Position numbers and translations under genes: made by a program
Notes under the pieces: generated by a model
Told to the model about the DNA's origin: nothing
The model's input: only the letters and a program-made list of their open reading frames with translations
The model's database searches: none
NCBI RefSeq assembly: GCF_019195455.1
Contig: NZ_JAIMBW010000001.1
Location: 2,232,001 to 2,296,000 of the forward strand
Length of the DNA: 64,000 nt
Reading direction: 5' to 3'
From: Gymnodinialimonas phycosphaerae
Lineage (GTDB): Bacteria > Pseudomonadota > Alphaproteobacteria > Rhodobacterales > Rhodobacteraceae
Shown here: positions 43,317 through 52,317 of the stretch, piece after piece
Position numbering within the stretch: position 1 is the first letter of the stretch
Layout: each line of letters starts with the position of its first letter

Positions 43317-43790
43317 ATGACACGCACTGTAAAGGCTTTGGCTCTTGCCACCGCAGCCCTTGCCAGCCCTGCTTTGGCCAACGACCTCGACACGGTTCGG
43401 GCATTCTACACCGATATCCTCAGCAATCCCGCAGAGACTACATCAGAGCGCTACTTCGAGTTGTTCTCGCCCGACGTCGTCTCGATCCCGACACCGCCCG
43501 GCGGAGAGGGCGCGCAGGGGATGCTCAATACCATTGGCTTTCTCGGGCAGGTCGTCCCTGACCTGACGTGGGAGCCGCAGGAGATCATCGCAACCGATGA
43601 CGGCCGCTATGTCGTGCGCGGCACGTTCTCGGGCACACCGGTAGGTCCGTTCCTTGGTGTCGATCCGGCGACAGGCAATGGGTTCGAAGCGATGTCCATC
43701 GATATCGTGACCGTGGAAGCGGGGCTGATTTCCCACATCTACCATCTGGAGGATTGGACCGGCGTCATTGCTCAACTCACCGCCGAGTAG
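43317..43790 (+). CDS. Secreted SnoaL-like (ester-cyclase-type) protein
   Basis: 157 residues with a signal peptide ('VKALALATAALASPALA' then NDLDTVRAFY). The mature part has SnoaL-like features: 'ERYFELFSPDVVSIPTPPGGEG', 'RYVVRGTFSGTPVGPFLGVDP', 'MSIDIVTVEAGLISHIYHLEDW'. Export of such a fold is unusual for cyclases and more typical of small binding proteins. Probably one operon with the preceding membrane gene. A strong hairpin follows its stop. Confidence 0.8.
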   Translation: MTRTVKALALATAALASPALANDLDTVRAFYTDILSNPAETTSERYFELFSPDVVSIPTPPGGEGAQGMLNTIGFLGQVVPDLTWEPQEIIATDDGRYVVRGTFSGTPVGPFLGVDPATGNGFEAMSIDIVTVEAGLISHIYHLEDWTGVIAQLTAE

Positions 43791-43822
43791 GATGGACTTC
43801 GGCTCAGAGCCCGAAAATCATG

Positions 43823-43848
43823 GGGCAGCCGCACGCGTGTGGCTGCCC
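43823..43848. terminator. Bidirectional hairpin terminator
   Basis: GGGCAGCCGCAC-GC-GTGTGGCTGCCC forms a 12-bp stem with a single G-T wobble, between the convergent SnoaL-like gene and the sensor-kinase gene. There is no long T run on either side, so termination may be partial or factor-assisted. Confidence 0.65.
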
Positions 43849-43877
43849 TGAATTCCGCTCCGCCTGCCGTCGCGTGG

Positions 43878-45215
43878 TCATTTGTCCCGACTTGTCCGTT
43901 TCAGGATCAGCGTTGCCGTCAAGCCTGGGTTGGCGTCGACCAGCATTAGTGAGCCGCCAGCGGCCTCTGCGATCTCGGAGGCGATGGAAAGACCCAGCCC
44001 TGTGCCAGACAAATCTTCGCGCGCGTGACGCCTGATCAACGCGTCACGCGTTGCGGCTGGCATGCCGGGACCATCGTCGGTGACGCTAAGATGCAGATGG
44101 TCGTCCCTGGTCTGCGCCAAGAAGGTAACGCGCGATTTTGCATGGCGCGCGGCGTTTTCCGCCAGCGCACCCAGCGCTTCGGCCAGATCTGACTCGTCCA
44201 GGGCAACAACAAGGTCAGGGGCAATATCTTGATGCCATTCCAGCTCTGCGCCCTCTGGCGTGCGCCGTAGCACGGCGATCAGGCGGTTCGCCACGAGGGC
44301 CGGAATACCTCGGGCAGAAGCTATGCGCGCGGCGGCGCGGGTCCGCGACAATTCTCGGTCCACGGTCCGGCGCATGGCAAGCGCGGTATCCTCGATCCCC
44401 TCGGCCTCGGCGACAGCGCCGTTTGCACGAAGGCGTGCGGCCTCGCCCATCAGCGCCTGAAGCGGAGTTTTCAGGCCATGGGCGAGGTCGGCGGCGCGGG
44501 TCCGCGCACGGTCGATCTCAGCCTCGCGCGCTGCAAGAAGCGCGTCGATCTCGGAGGCGACGGGGCGGACTTCCGTGGGCCAGTCGCCCCCCAGGCGCGT
44601 CGCATCCCCCGCGCGCAGGTCCGAGACGCGCGCGCCAAGGCCCGACAGGGGACGCAAGCCAACCGAAAGCTGCACCCAGCCTGCAGCTATCAACGCTAGC
44701 GCCAGAAGCCCGAGGTAGGGGGCGAGGTCCATCAAGAAGGCCCGGCGCGCCTCCTCCAACTCTGCCGCTACCATCCCGACCGCCGCACGCGCGGTGCCGC
44801 CGCCCAACCGTGCGGGCAGGGTGACAGAGCGTTCAAGCACCAGCAGGCTTTCGTCCTGCGGTCCGGGCAAGCGGTGGACGTGGATGCCGCCATCACTCAA
44901 CGTATCAGCTGGCAGGTCAAGCGCAGCGTCCCAGAGCGAGCGGGAACGCTGGGTCTCTCCGTTCCAGTCGATCTGCCAATAGAGCCCCCCGTATGGTGTC
45001 GCGAAGCGTGGATCGGCTGGGGGGCGTTCCAGCGTCAAGCCGTCCGGTCCCTGTGCAAGGCCTGCAAGGACCTGATCCAGTTGCACGGACATCTCCGCGA
45101 CGGCGCGGCGCTCCACATGGGCGCCAAAAAGCTGCGAGAGGCCCAATGCGGTCAGGGCCAGCGCCACGAGGATCGCCACGGCGCCCGCCAGCGCAAGGCG
45201 CAGGCGCAGGCTCAT
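43878..45215 (-). CDS. PhoQ-like sensor histidine kinase
   Basis: 445 residues. TM1 'LRLALAGAVAILVALALTALGLS', a periplasmic domain with 'PYGGLYWQIDW', TM2 'APYLGLLALALIAAGWVQLSVG', a HAMP linker, then the H-box 'ADLAHGLKTPLQALMGEAAR' (PhoQ-type His-Gly-Leu-Lys), 'LAENAARHAKS', 'DDGPGMPAA' and 'GTGLGLSIASEIAEAAGG'. The start overlaps the regulator stop by 4 bp. With the PepSY genes it forms one leftward operon, so it likely senses an envelope condition such as cations or metal. Confidence 0.92.
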   Translation of the reverse strand: MSLRLRLALAGAVAILVALALTALGLSQLFGAHVERRAVAEMSVQLDQVLAGLAQGPDGLTLERPPADPRFATPYGGLYWQIDWNGETQRSRSLWDAALDLPADTLSDGGIHVHRLPGPQDESLLVLERSVTLPARLGGGTARAAVGMVAAELEEARRAFLMDLAPYLGLLALALIAAGWVQLSVGLRPLSGLGARVSDLRAGDATRLGGDWPTEVRPVASEIDALLAAREAEIDRARTRAADLAHGLKTPLQALMGEAARLRANGAVAEAEGIEDTALAMRRTVDRELSRTRAAARIASARGIPALVANRLIAVLRRTPEGAELEWHQDIAPDLVVALDESDLAEALGALAENAARHAKSRVTFLAQTRDDHLHLSVTDDGPGMPAATRDALIRRHAREDLSGTGLGLSIASEIAEAAGGSLMLVDANPGLTATLILKRTSRDK

Positions 45216-45871
45216 TCCTGCTCCAGGAAATAGCCGAAGCCGCGCCGCGTGCCGATCACGCCAGAGCCAAGCTTGCGGCGCAGCCGCGCGATCACCGCCT
45301 CCAGCGCATTCGCCTCGCGTCCATCATCGTCGCCATAGAGATGCTCCAAGAGTTCGGTGGGCGGCACGGGGCGGTCGCGGTGCTGCATCAGGTAGGCAAG
45401 CGCCCGGTATTCCAGTGCGCTGACCGGCACCGGCACACCACGCAACGCCACGCCCATACGGTTTGTATCAAGGCTCAACTCACCGGCTTCCTGCATCGCC
45501 GCCGCGTGACCGCCTGAGCGGCGTACCAGCGCGCGGGCGCGAGCTACCAGTTCCTCCATCCGGAAAGGCTTGGGCAGGTAATCGTCGGCCCCCGCCTCAA
45601 TGCCTTCGACCCGCTCCTGCCAGGTGCCGCGTGCGGTCAGGACAAGCACCGGCATGGTGCGGCCATTGGCGCGCCAACGTTTCAGAACCGCCAAGCCATC
45701 CAGCGCAGGAAGGCCCAGATCCAGCACGACAAGGTCGTAATCCTCGGTATCGCCCAGAAACCACGCGTCCTCGCCGTCGTTGGTCTGCTCGACCCGGAAT
45801 CCCGCGGCGCCGAGAGCGGCCTTGAGGTCGGCGGCAATGCGAGGGTCATCTTCGACGGCCAGCGCGCGCAT
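45212..45871 (-). CDS. OmpR-type response regulator
   Basis: 219 residues: receiver 'MRALAVEDDPRIAADLKAAL' with phospho-acceptor Asp in 'DLVVLDLGLPALDGLAVL' and 'GADDYLPKPFRMEELVAR', then the winged-helix effector 'VSALEYRALAYLMQHRDRPV', 'EAVIARLRRKLG', 'IGTRRGFGYFLEQE'. Overlaps both neighbours by 4 bp (PepSY gene upstream, kinase downstream). Likely binds the phased CTGAC repeats in the divergent gap. Confidence 0.93.
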   Translation of the reverse strand: MRALAVEDDPRIAADLKAALGAAGFRVEQTNDGEDAWFLGDTEDYDLVVLDLGLPALDGLAVLKRWRANGRTMPVLVLTARGTWQERVEGIEAGADDYLPKPFRMEELVARARALVRRSGGHAAAMQEAGELSLDTNRMGVALRGVPVPVSALEYRALAYLMQHRDRPVPPTELLEHLYGDDDGREANALEAVIARLRRKLGSGVIGTRRGFGYFLEQE

Positions 45872-46164
45872 CAGTCGTCCTCGCGCTCGATCTCGAGGAT
45901 GGTGCCGGTCGCACCATCGATCTCCATCTCGTAAAGGTATCCGCCGGGCGTGATCAGTTCCAAGTCGTAGATCCAGCGGCCATCGTCGCGCTCCAGGTCC
46001 AACTCGATGACCCGGCCACTGCGGGCGGCTTGGGCCACTTCCAGAATATCCGCCAAGGGAAGGATCTCGCCGGCCTCCAGCGCCCGTCGCGCGCGGTCCT
46101 GGTCGTCGTCGTCAGCCCAGGCCGGCACGGTGAGGAGGATCAGGATCAGGGCGAAGTGTTTCAT
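45871..46164 (-). CDS. Secreted PepSY-domain protein (first)
   Basis: 97 residues: signal peptide 'MKHFALILILLTVPAWA' and one PepSY domain, 'RARRALEAGEILPLADILEV', 'VIELDLERDDGRWIYDLELIT' and 'YEMEIDGATGTILEIEREDD'. PepSY proteins often accompany two-component systems and redox proteins. Rich in acidic residues at both ends (DDDDQD; EREDD), which could bind cations. Translationally coupled to the response regulator. Confidence 0.88.
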   Translation of the reverse strand: MKHFALILILLTVPAWADDDDQDRARRALEAGEILPLADILEVAQAARSGRVIELDLERDDGRWIYDLELITPGGYLYEMEIDGATGTILEIEREDD

Positions 46165-46189
46165 GGGGTCATTCTTTACCGCGATGAAC

Positions 46190-46205
46190 CTGACGGCAAG
46201 CTGAC
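46190..46205. promoter_or_regulatory. Phased CTGAC direct repeats in the PepSY divergent gap
   Basis: CTGAC-N6-CTGAC (46190-46194 and 46201-46205) has an 11-bp period, one helical turn, the geometry used by OmpR-family dimers. Located between the two divergent PepSY genes. An opposed GTCAGG follows at 46224-46229. Likely target of the adjacent response regulator. Confidence 0.5.
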
Positions 46206-46293
46206 AGGGGCAATCAGGGCAACGTCAGGCGGTGTGGCGCATAACGGACCCATCGCAGCCAAGGGGGCTGTTTGGACACAAAGGAAACATACC

Positions 46294-46626
46294 ATGAAAC
46301 GCACGATCGTCTTCACCACTGCACTTGCTTCGGCCATTGGCTTGGTCGCACTCGGCGCACAGGCCCAAGGAATGGGCACACAAGCGCAGATCCCTGCCCA
46401 GGCCGCCGACTTCATGAGCATCGCGCAGATCGCAACCCTGCTGGAGGGCCAAGGCTACACCGTGCTGGAAATCGAACTGGAGCGAGGCCGTTACGAGGTC
46501 GAGATGCGCGACGCCAATGGCATGCGGGTGGAGGCCTACCTGAACCCGATTACCGGCGAGGTGCTGCCCTACCGTGATGACGACGACTACCGCGACGATG
46601 ATCGGTCGGAGCGGGACGACGACTGA
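46294..46626 (+). CDS. Secreted PepSY-domain protein (second), Asp-rich tail
   Basis: 110 residues from ATG 46294: signal peptide 'TTALASAIGLVALGAQAQ', PepSY domain 'MSIAQIATLLEGQGYTVLEI', 'ERGRYEVEMRDANGMRVEAY', 'PITGEVLPYR', then an extreme acidic tail (DDDDYRDDDRSERDDD). The open frame extends 88 codons upstream but only from ATG 46294 does a signal peptide appear. One base overlap (TGATG) with the cytochrome gene. Divergent to the first PepSY gene. Confidence 0.88.
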   Translation: MKRTIVFTTALASAIGLVALGAQAQGMGTQAQIPAQAADFMSIAQIATLLEGQGYTVLEIELERGRYEVEMRDANGMRVEAYLNPITGEVLPYRDDDDYRDDDRSERDDD

Positions 46627-47261
46627 TGGCAGATCGGATTGAGCCGGTCATGGTGCGGGTCTGGGATCCCCTGATCCGCATCGGCCATTGGATCCTCTTA
46701 ACCGGTTTCGCCACCGCCTACCTGACGGAAGGTGAGCCGCAATGGCTGCATACCACTGCGGGGTATGCCATTGCCGTGACGGTGACGCTGCGGATCGTCT
46801 GGGGCGTCATCGGTCCGCAGCGGGCGCGGTTTTCCGATTTCGTCACCGGCCCCCGACAAGTGGTGGCATATCTGCGGGATCTGGTGGCGGGCCGGGCAGA
46901 ACGTCAACTGGGCCACAGCCCGGCAGGCGGCGCGATGACCTTAGCGCTTCTGCTAGCGCTGGCAATCACGGCGCTTTCGGGGATGGCGACCCTCGCAGTG
47001 GAAGAGGGCCAGGGCCCACTGGCCGGTATCGTCACCGCGCAAAGTATGCCCGCATTGATGATGGAAGATGAGCACGACCGTTACGGCGGGTCCGATGAAG
47101 GTGAAGGCGCAGAGGCCTTCGAGGAGATTCACGAAATTGCCGCCAACGCCACGCTGGTGCTGATCGTATTGCACGTCGCGGGCGTGCTCTGGGCCAGCCG
47201 GGTGCATGGCGAGAACCTGATCCGGGCCATGATCAACGGACGCAAACGCCCCGTCAAGTGA
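46626..47261 (+). CDS. Cytochrome b561-type membrane protein
   Basis: 211 residues, four helices with heme-ligand histidines: 'VWDPLIRIGHWILLTGF', 'EPQWLHTTAGYAIAVTVTL', 'GGAMTLALLLALAITALSG' and 'FEEIHEIAANATLVLIVLHV'. Belongs to the Ni-hydrogenase b-type/cytochrome b561 group that passes electrons between quinones and periplasmic partners. An acidic insert ('EDEHDRYGGSDEGEGAEAF') lies before the last helix, echoing the acidic tail of the PepSY protein with which it is co-translated. Confidence 0.9.
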   Translation: MADRIEPVMVRVWDPLIRIGHWILLTGFATAYLTEGEPQWLHTTAGYAIAVTVTLRIVWGVIGPQRARFSDFVTGPRQVVAYLRDLVAGRAERQLGHSPAGGAMTLALLLALAITALSGMATLAVEEGQGPLAGIVTAQSMPALMMEDEHDRYGGSDEGEGAEAFEEIHEIAANATLVLIVLHVAGVLWASRVHGENLIRAMINGRKRPVK

Positions 47262-49196
47262 ACTGCATCGGGCCCCTGTCATAGGGCCCGGTGCGACCCT
47301 CAAAAGCATGTAATTGCGCGAGGCGGGCGAACGTCCGCGCAAGGAAAGCCGAATAACGGCACGAAAGAAGACGATGAAAGAGGCGAAGAGCCGAGAGCCT
47401 CGTTTTGTTGCACCTTGCTCAAAGGTACGACAACTCAGAGTTCCGTGGCCCTAGACGCGACATCCCACGGCCTTCCAAACACTCTATGATCAGTATTGGG
47501 AATAGCTTGGTCGAACGCCAAAAGCAGCGAGCGCTGTCTCATTCTGACATTCTTTTCTGTACAATCCGCAACAACCGGGACGCCTGCACCCAGCAAGTTC
47601 AATCACCAATCGGCATGCTAGGTGCGTTGGACCGGAGCCCGCGTTCGCGGCCACTAAGGCTCCAAGCCGCGCCGGTCCGATGTGGTTGCCGTGGCGCCTA
47701 CGCGGCCCGACACCCTGTCCGGTGATCTAGACCCTTTCCCGCTCTAGCGACGGGTGGCACATGCAGCATTAGCTATGTGAGTCAGACCATGACGGAAGCG
47801 GCCATTGGACTCGGGATAGCGGACGATCCTGCGTCCCTTTCCGTTTCTCAAGACGCCGGGCTGTTCCGGTGCGATCCGGCGCCGTCAGATCCCGTCAGAT
47901 GCGTTGTCCTGGCTGGTGAGCCTTGCCCCGGACGCACTGCCTCGGGGGCCGGATGACTGTCGGACCTGACGCGGTTGGGCAAGCCGTTCGATACTTCGCG
48001 CAAGAGGCTGACACGCCCGAGGGCTTCAACGCCGGCCTTTTTCCAGTTCAGGTTGTCGGTGCGACCTGCAGCATCCGACACGATGGCGCTCACTCAACCT
48101 TGGCAGCACCATCATCGCGGATCAGCTTCGGGCCAAGAGCGGCGCCCCCAGCTTCTGACGGATATCGCTGTCTTCACCTCCCAGCGTCTCATTGTTGGGC
48201 AGTAAGGTCTCAGTCCGCGCGCCAGCGGCGCAGGTGATTTCAGCTACGCCACACATGAAGTGGATCAAGGTCACCGCGCCACCATCCGCGATGTCGACAC
48301 CGCGCCGTTCCTGTCACGAGCGTGGCACAACAATATATTTATGGTCCAAGCGACACGTGCTGATCCGTACATCGATGGGCAACGCCTCAGCGCGTTGTAG
48401 CGGCGATGGCTTGCCGCGTGGCGCGCGATACCCGCGCAGCGCTCCATCCAGGAACGTGGCGAAGTACGGCACCCGTGTCGATGAATTCGGTCGCGTTTGA
48501 GGCCATTCGCATGGTCGGGTTGACCCGGCAAGCGCCAGCCCAGCAGCGGTGGGGGCATGGACATGGGCCGTAATGGAGGGAGAGGTTTAACAGCGCATCG
48601 AGCTCGGTTTGGAACTGTCCACCACACGGTTTGTATCGGGATACGTGCCTCGGCCATGGAATTTTCGGTTAAAGGCTTGTGATCCCTTAGGGCTCAATAA
48701 ACTGGTGCAGTTACGGCCCCTTGTTCGGCCCATCCAATTTGGCATCGCTTTCCTAGAGCACTGTCCTGAATTTTCGGTCGCCAGCCTTGTCCCAGTGCAG
48801 CGCCAATATGCGGCACGTGATCTCGTTGGAATGCCCCTGTTGAAGGCTGAAAATGTCTGCTGCCAAGACTGCTACGACGCGGTAGATGTCCAGAGGCGTT
48901 GGAAACCCTGCTGCCCCGTTCCGGCCAAGGCTAACCTCAAAGTTCGACGCGACGGCGGGCAGCGTGAAGCAGATGCTGAGGGCGGGAAGATCGGGAAACC
49001 TGTCCGCCAAAGCGCGGGCGACCTGGCAAATGGATTCGTGACGCACAATCAGAAACCGGCAGCAAACGACTCCATTGCTTCCAGTTTCTGCACCGTGCTT
49101 CGTCGCAAACTGACCCCACCTCGTAACGCCCCCGTCTGCTAACACATGTTAACGAAATGCGGGCAGAGAACGTTTTCAACGGCAAGAAGCCGCCTG
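47262..49196. other. Gene-poor 1.9-kb stretch
   Basis: Between the cytochrome b561 gene and the amidohydrolase. Open frames on both strands (for example 48609-49142 plus, 48753-49145 minus) overlap one another, lack domain similarity and have irregular codon use. I see no transposase motif, tRNA or clear terminal repeat. Most likely accumulated remains of dead genes. Confidence 0.6.
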
Positions 49197-50405
49197 TCAG
49201 CCCCGTGCCAAACGCTGCGCGGCATCTGCAAGGACCTTGAGGCCGTCCACAAGATCGGCCTCGGCGGTGTCTTCCTCGAAGGCATGGGAAATGCCGTTGA
49301 TCGAGGGCACGAACAGCATGCCCACCGGCATCAGTTCCGCCACGTTGGAGGCATCATGCAACGCGCCCGAGGGCATCGACCGCCAGCGCCCCGGCGTGAC
49401 TGCTTCCGCCGCCTGGCAAAGGGCAGTCTGCATCTGGCCGTCCATCGGCACTGGAAGAAGCATCTGGCGCAATCGCCGGGAGGTGATGGCGCAGCCGGTG
49501 CCTTGGCGCACTTCGTCAAGGACTTCGTTGATTACCTTCTCCATCCGCTCCAATCGGTCGGCGTCCTCATCACGCCATTGCAGCGTGAAGACGGCGCGCC
49601 CAGGCACGATGGAAGGCGCGTTGGGATGCAGGTGCAGCTGGCCAATAGTCCAGACGCTTTGCGGCGTGACAACGTTGGCAAAAGCGCGCTCCAGCCCCGC
49701 TACGATCCGCGTGACCGTTGTCAGTGCATCGCGCCGCATCGCCATCGGCGTCGTGCCAGCGTGGTTTTGCTGGCCTTGCACGGTGATTTCCAGTTGGCGC
49801 GATCCGACGATACCGGTGACGACGCCAATCGCCTCTTCCGCAAGATCGAGGGCCGGGCCTTGTTCGATGTGCATCTCAAGGAAGCCGGTGAACTGCTTGG
49901 GGTCGATGAAATCGCCCGCCCTGCCTCCAAGGCATGCGCGCGCCTCGGCCAAGGTTGTTCCGTCCGCCGCAGTCAGGGTATCGGCCTCGGCCAGATCCAG
50001 TTTGCCGGACCAGACCGAGCTTCCGGTCAGCGCGCCAAAGCACCCCTCTTCATCCTGAAAGCTGACCACGGAAATCGGTGAACAACCGGCCTCGGCGCTG
50101 GCGCGCGCGACCTCCAGCGCGGCGATCACGCCCAAGGCACCGTCCAGCCAGCCACCTTCCGGCTGGGTGTCGGAATGCGATCCCAAAAGCAGCGACGGCC
50201 CTGGCGCAAGCCCGAAGAGGTTGCCGACAGGGTCAAAATGCGGCGTCAGCCCTGCGTCCGACATCCGCTTGGCCAACCAGTCCCGCGCGGCGATATCCGG
50301 TTCGGCGAAGGCGCGGCGACGGACGCCGACGCCATCCTTGCCGAACTGGCGCAGGGCATGCAGGTCGGCCAGAAAACGAGCGGGATCTACGGTAAAACGT
50401 TCCAT
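49197..50405 (-). CDS. Zn-dependent M20-type amidohydrolase (N-carbamoylase/allantoate amidohydrolase)
   Basis: 402 residues from ATG 50405 (the frame is open 14 codons further without similarity). Metal and substrate motifs of the AllC/HyuC group: '[21 protein letters not shown]', '[18 protein letters not shown]', '[14 protein letters not shown]', '[18 protein letters not shown]' and '[20 protein letters not shown]'. Cleaves an N-carbamoyl or ureido group from an amino acid, allantoate or similar. Stands alone, with pseudogenes upstream, so the substrate is unknown. Confidence 0.9.
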   Translation of the reverse strand: MERFTVDPARFLADLHALRQFGKDGVGVRRRAFAEPDIAARDWLAKRMSDAGLTPHFDPVGNLFGLAPGPSLLLGSHSDTQPEGGWLDGALGVIAALEVARASAEAGCSPISVVSFQDEEGCFGALTGSSVWSGKLDLAEADTLTAADGTTLAEARACLGGRAGDFIDPKQFTGFLEMHIEQGPALDLAEEAIGVVTGIVGSRQLEITVQGQQNHAGTTPMAMRRDALTTVTRIVAGLERAFANVVTPQSVWTIGQLHLHPNAPSIVPGRAVFTLQWRDEDADRLERMEKVINEVLDEVRQGTGCAITSRRLRQMLLPVPMDGQMQTALCQAAEAVTPGRWRSMPSGALHDASNVAELMPVGMLFVPSINGISHAFEEDTAEADLVDGLKVLADAAQRLARG

Positions 50406-50485
50406 GGTCGGATGGTAGCGGCACGCAGGCCAACCTCCAACCCCCATAGGCGACTACGGTGCGACGTCAGGGGCTGCTGCTGCGC

Positions 50486-51165
50486 CTAATCGATGTAGGC
50501 ATCGGCCCTCTGCCCTGCGCGTTCATGGTGAATTGGCAAGGTGCGCCCATAAAGCTGCATCGTCCGCTCTGGCGCGCCGACCATGTTTGGCTCTTCAACA
50601 TAGGAGTAGATCGCGACGTAGCGCGCCCGTTCGCCCAGAAGCGGCGCCACCCGGAGCAGGGAATATCGCCCCCGGAAGATTTGCAGATCTCCGGGTTCGA
50701 GGTTGAGGATTTTCACCCGATCTGACGTACCGTCCAGGGCGCGGGCGACCTCGGTAAAATTCTCGCCGCCTTTTTGTATGTGCGGCACGTATTCAAACGC
50801 CCCCCCGCCTCGGCATTCTGAATGGCAATTGTCACGGCGACGTTGTTGGTATCGAAATGCCAGGGAAAGCCATTGCCCTCTTCAGCTACATTCACGATCA
50901 CGTCTGCCAGCGGGTCGGCGTATCGATATTTTTTTCAGGCAGTTCTGAATGAAGGCATCAAAGCCGTCGCTGTCATGGATGGTGCGCAGCGGGCCGTCTT
51001 TCGCGAAATTATCGGCGGCCACGAACGCGTTGGATCGGTCGAAGGTGTGCCCCGGGGACCGAAGCGCTGACCCTCGGCCTCACCGATACGGGAGCGCGGC
51101 AGGGCCGCGACATCGCCGTAAATGGCAACCCGGCGTTCGATTCCCGCAAAGATGCCCGTGCCCAG
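50486..51165 (-). pseudogene. Decayed 2OG-Fe(II) oxygenase
   Basis: Read in frame pieces this is a 2-oxoglutarate/iron oxygenase of the HalD/ArpA kind. An iron site 'GFPWHFDTNNVAVTIAIQ' (HxD) and 'ILNLEPGDLQIFRGRYSLLRVAP' are visible, but the distal His normally found in 'YSLHRV' is Leu here. Frame changes occur near 51058, at an A7 run (50930-50936) and at a C7 run (50800-50806). The C-terminal piece runs to the stop at 50486. The N-terminal limit is uncertain. Several independent lesions plus a lost iron ligand argue for a dead gene rather than a sequencing slip. Confidence 0.75.
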
Positions 51166-51171
51166 AATGGG

Positions 51172-52293
51172 GTGTTTCGCGGGCTCTATAACGTCAAGCG
51201 CCTGCAACTGGGCTTTTTGCGTGCCCGTGCTGTCGTGCAAAGCTACTGCAATGCGGTCGATACCGCCAACAGCAACGTCGATGACCCGAACCCACGGCAG
51301 GCATTCCGGGACAAGACCGAGGCGAAATCCGCGGTGGCCGTCCAATCCCCGGACGGCGCGGGTTCTTCCGTCCCTGTCACTATCCCCGTCACCGTGGACA
51401 TCGACGACCCGGTGCAGGCTGCCGCCCCAGCGCACTCGACAGAGCGCATGGTCAAGCCAACGCACGACCCCGGCCATGCCGCACGCCCCGGCTATGACCC
51501 GGATCTCCTTGGCCTACCCGTGCCCATGCGCAGGGTCACGCCCCCCTCCCAGACCCCTCTGCTCTCGACTGCGGGTCCACCACGCGCGACCATGTCCACT
51601 TCTCGCTGGCCATGAACAAACACCGGCGTCTGGCGCAGATCCCCGCTGCCAATGTCGATGCCAATCCCGCTCGCGTCCGGTCGGCGCCGGGGCGTGACTA
51701 CACGCGCCGGGGCCTCAACCGGTTCACCTCCGACATCGACCGCGAGGGGTGGTTCACCGCCCCCCGCATTCTCGCGCAGCATCAACTGCCCAACCGTTTC
51801 TTCACCCGCGACCGCACGGCGTTCGACAAGGGCCACTTCGTCCTCTGCAATGCCGCGGGCTGGGGCGACACCTGTGCCGAGGTGCAGGCCGCCAACGGCG
51901 ACACGTTCCATGTCACCAATTGCTCGCCCCAAGGCGACGGGTTTCAACCGCTCCAATCTGGGCGGGCTGTAGGGCAAGTTGGAGAACCTCGTTTTGACCG
52001 AAGCCACAGCCGAGCGTCTGCGTGTTTTCGCAGGTCCGGTCCTTGCGTATGATGATCCCGTATTCGTCGGCGTCGACAATATCGGCACCGTCAATGTGCG
52101 CATCCTCCGCGCCTATTGGAAGATCATCGCGGCCCAGAAGGCCGGCACGGTGCAAAACTTCGGATTATTACTGGAACAAGACCTTGCGGATGTGGATTCG
52201 GAGTTACGGTTGACGACGGAATGCACTCGACGCCTGACGTCCCTGTCCGAAATGCAGGATCGCATCGACGTGGTCACATGCGACCCGTACTGA
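51172..52293 (+). pseudogene. Decayed DNA/RNA non-specific endonuclease
   Basis: Fragments of a NUC1-type nuclease in two frames: an N-terminal part from 51172, then 'YTRRGLNRFTSDIDREGWF' and the active-site-like 'RTAFDKGHFV' (D-x-GH), then 'DTFHVTNCSPQ' in one frame. Next comes 'GFNRSNLGGL', a TAG at 51970-51972 in place of an expected Trp, and 'KLENLVLTEATAERLRVFA', 'WKIIAAQKAGTVQ' in another frame. At least two frameshifts and one nonsense change. Lies head to head with the oxygenase pseudogene. Confidence 0.8.
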
Positions 52294-52317
52294 TCAGGGC
52301 CGAGCAAACCTGAACGT

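Noticed and set aside
46030..46293. Upstream extension of the second PepSY gene
   Set aside because: Overlaps the divergent PepSY gene and removes the signal peptide from the N-terminus.
48609..49142. 177-codon rightward frame as a gene
   Set aside because: An equally long frame lies opposite (48753-49145); neither has domain similarity or a ribosome site.
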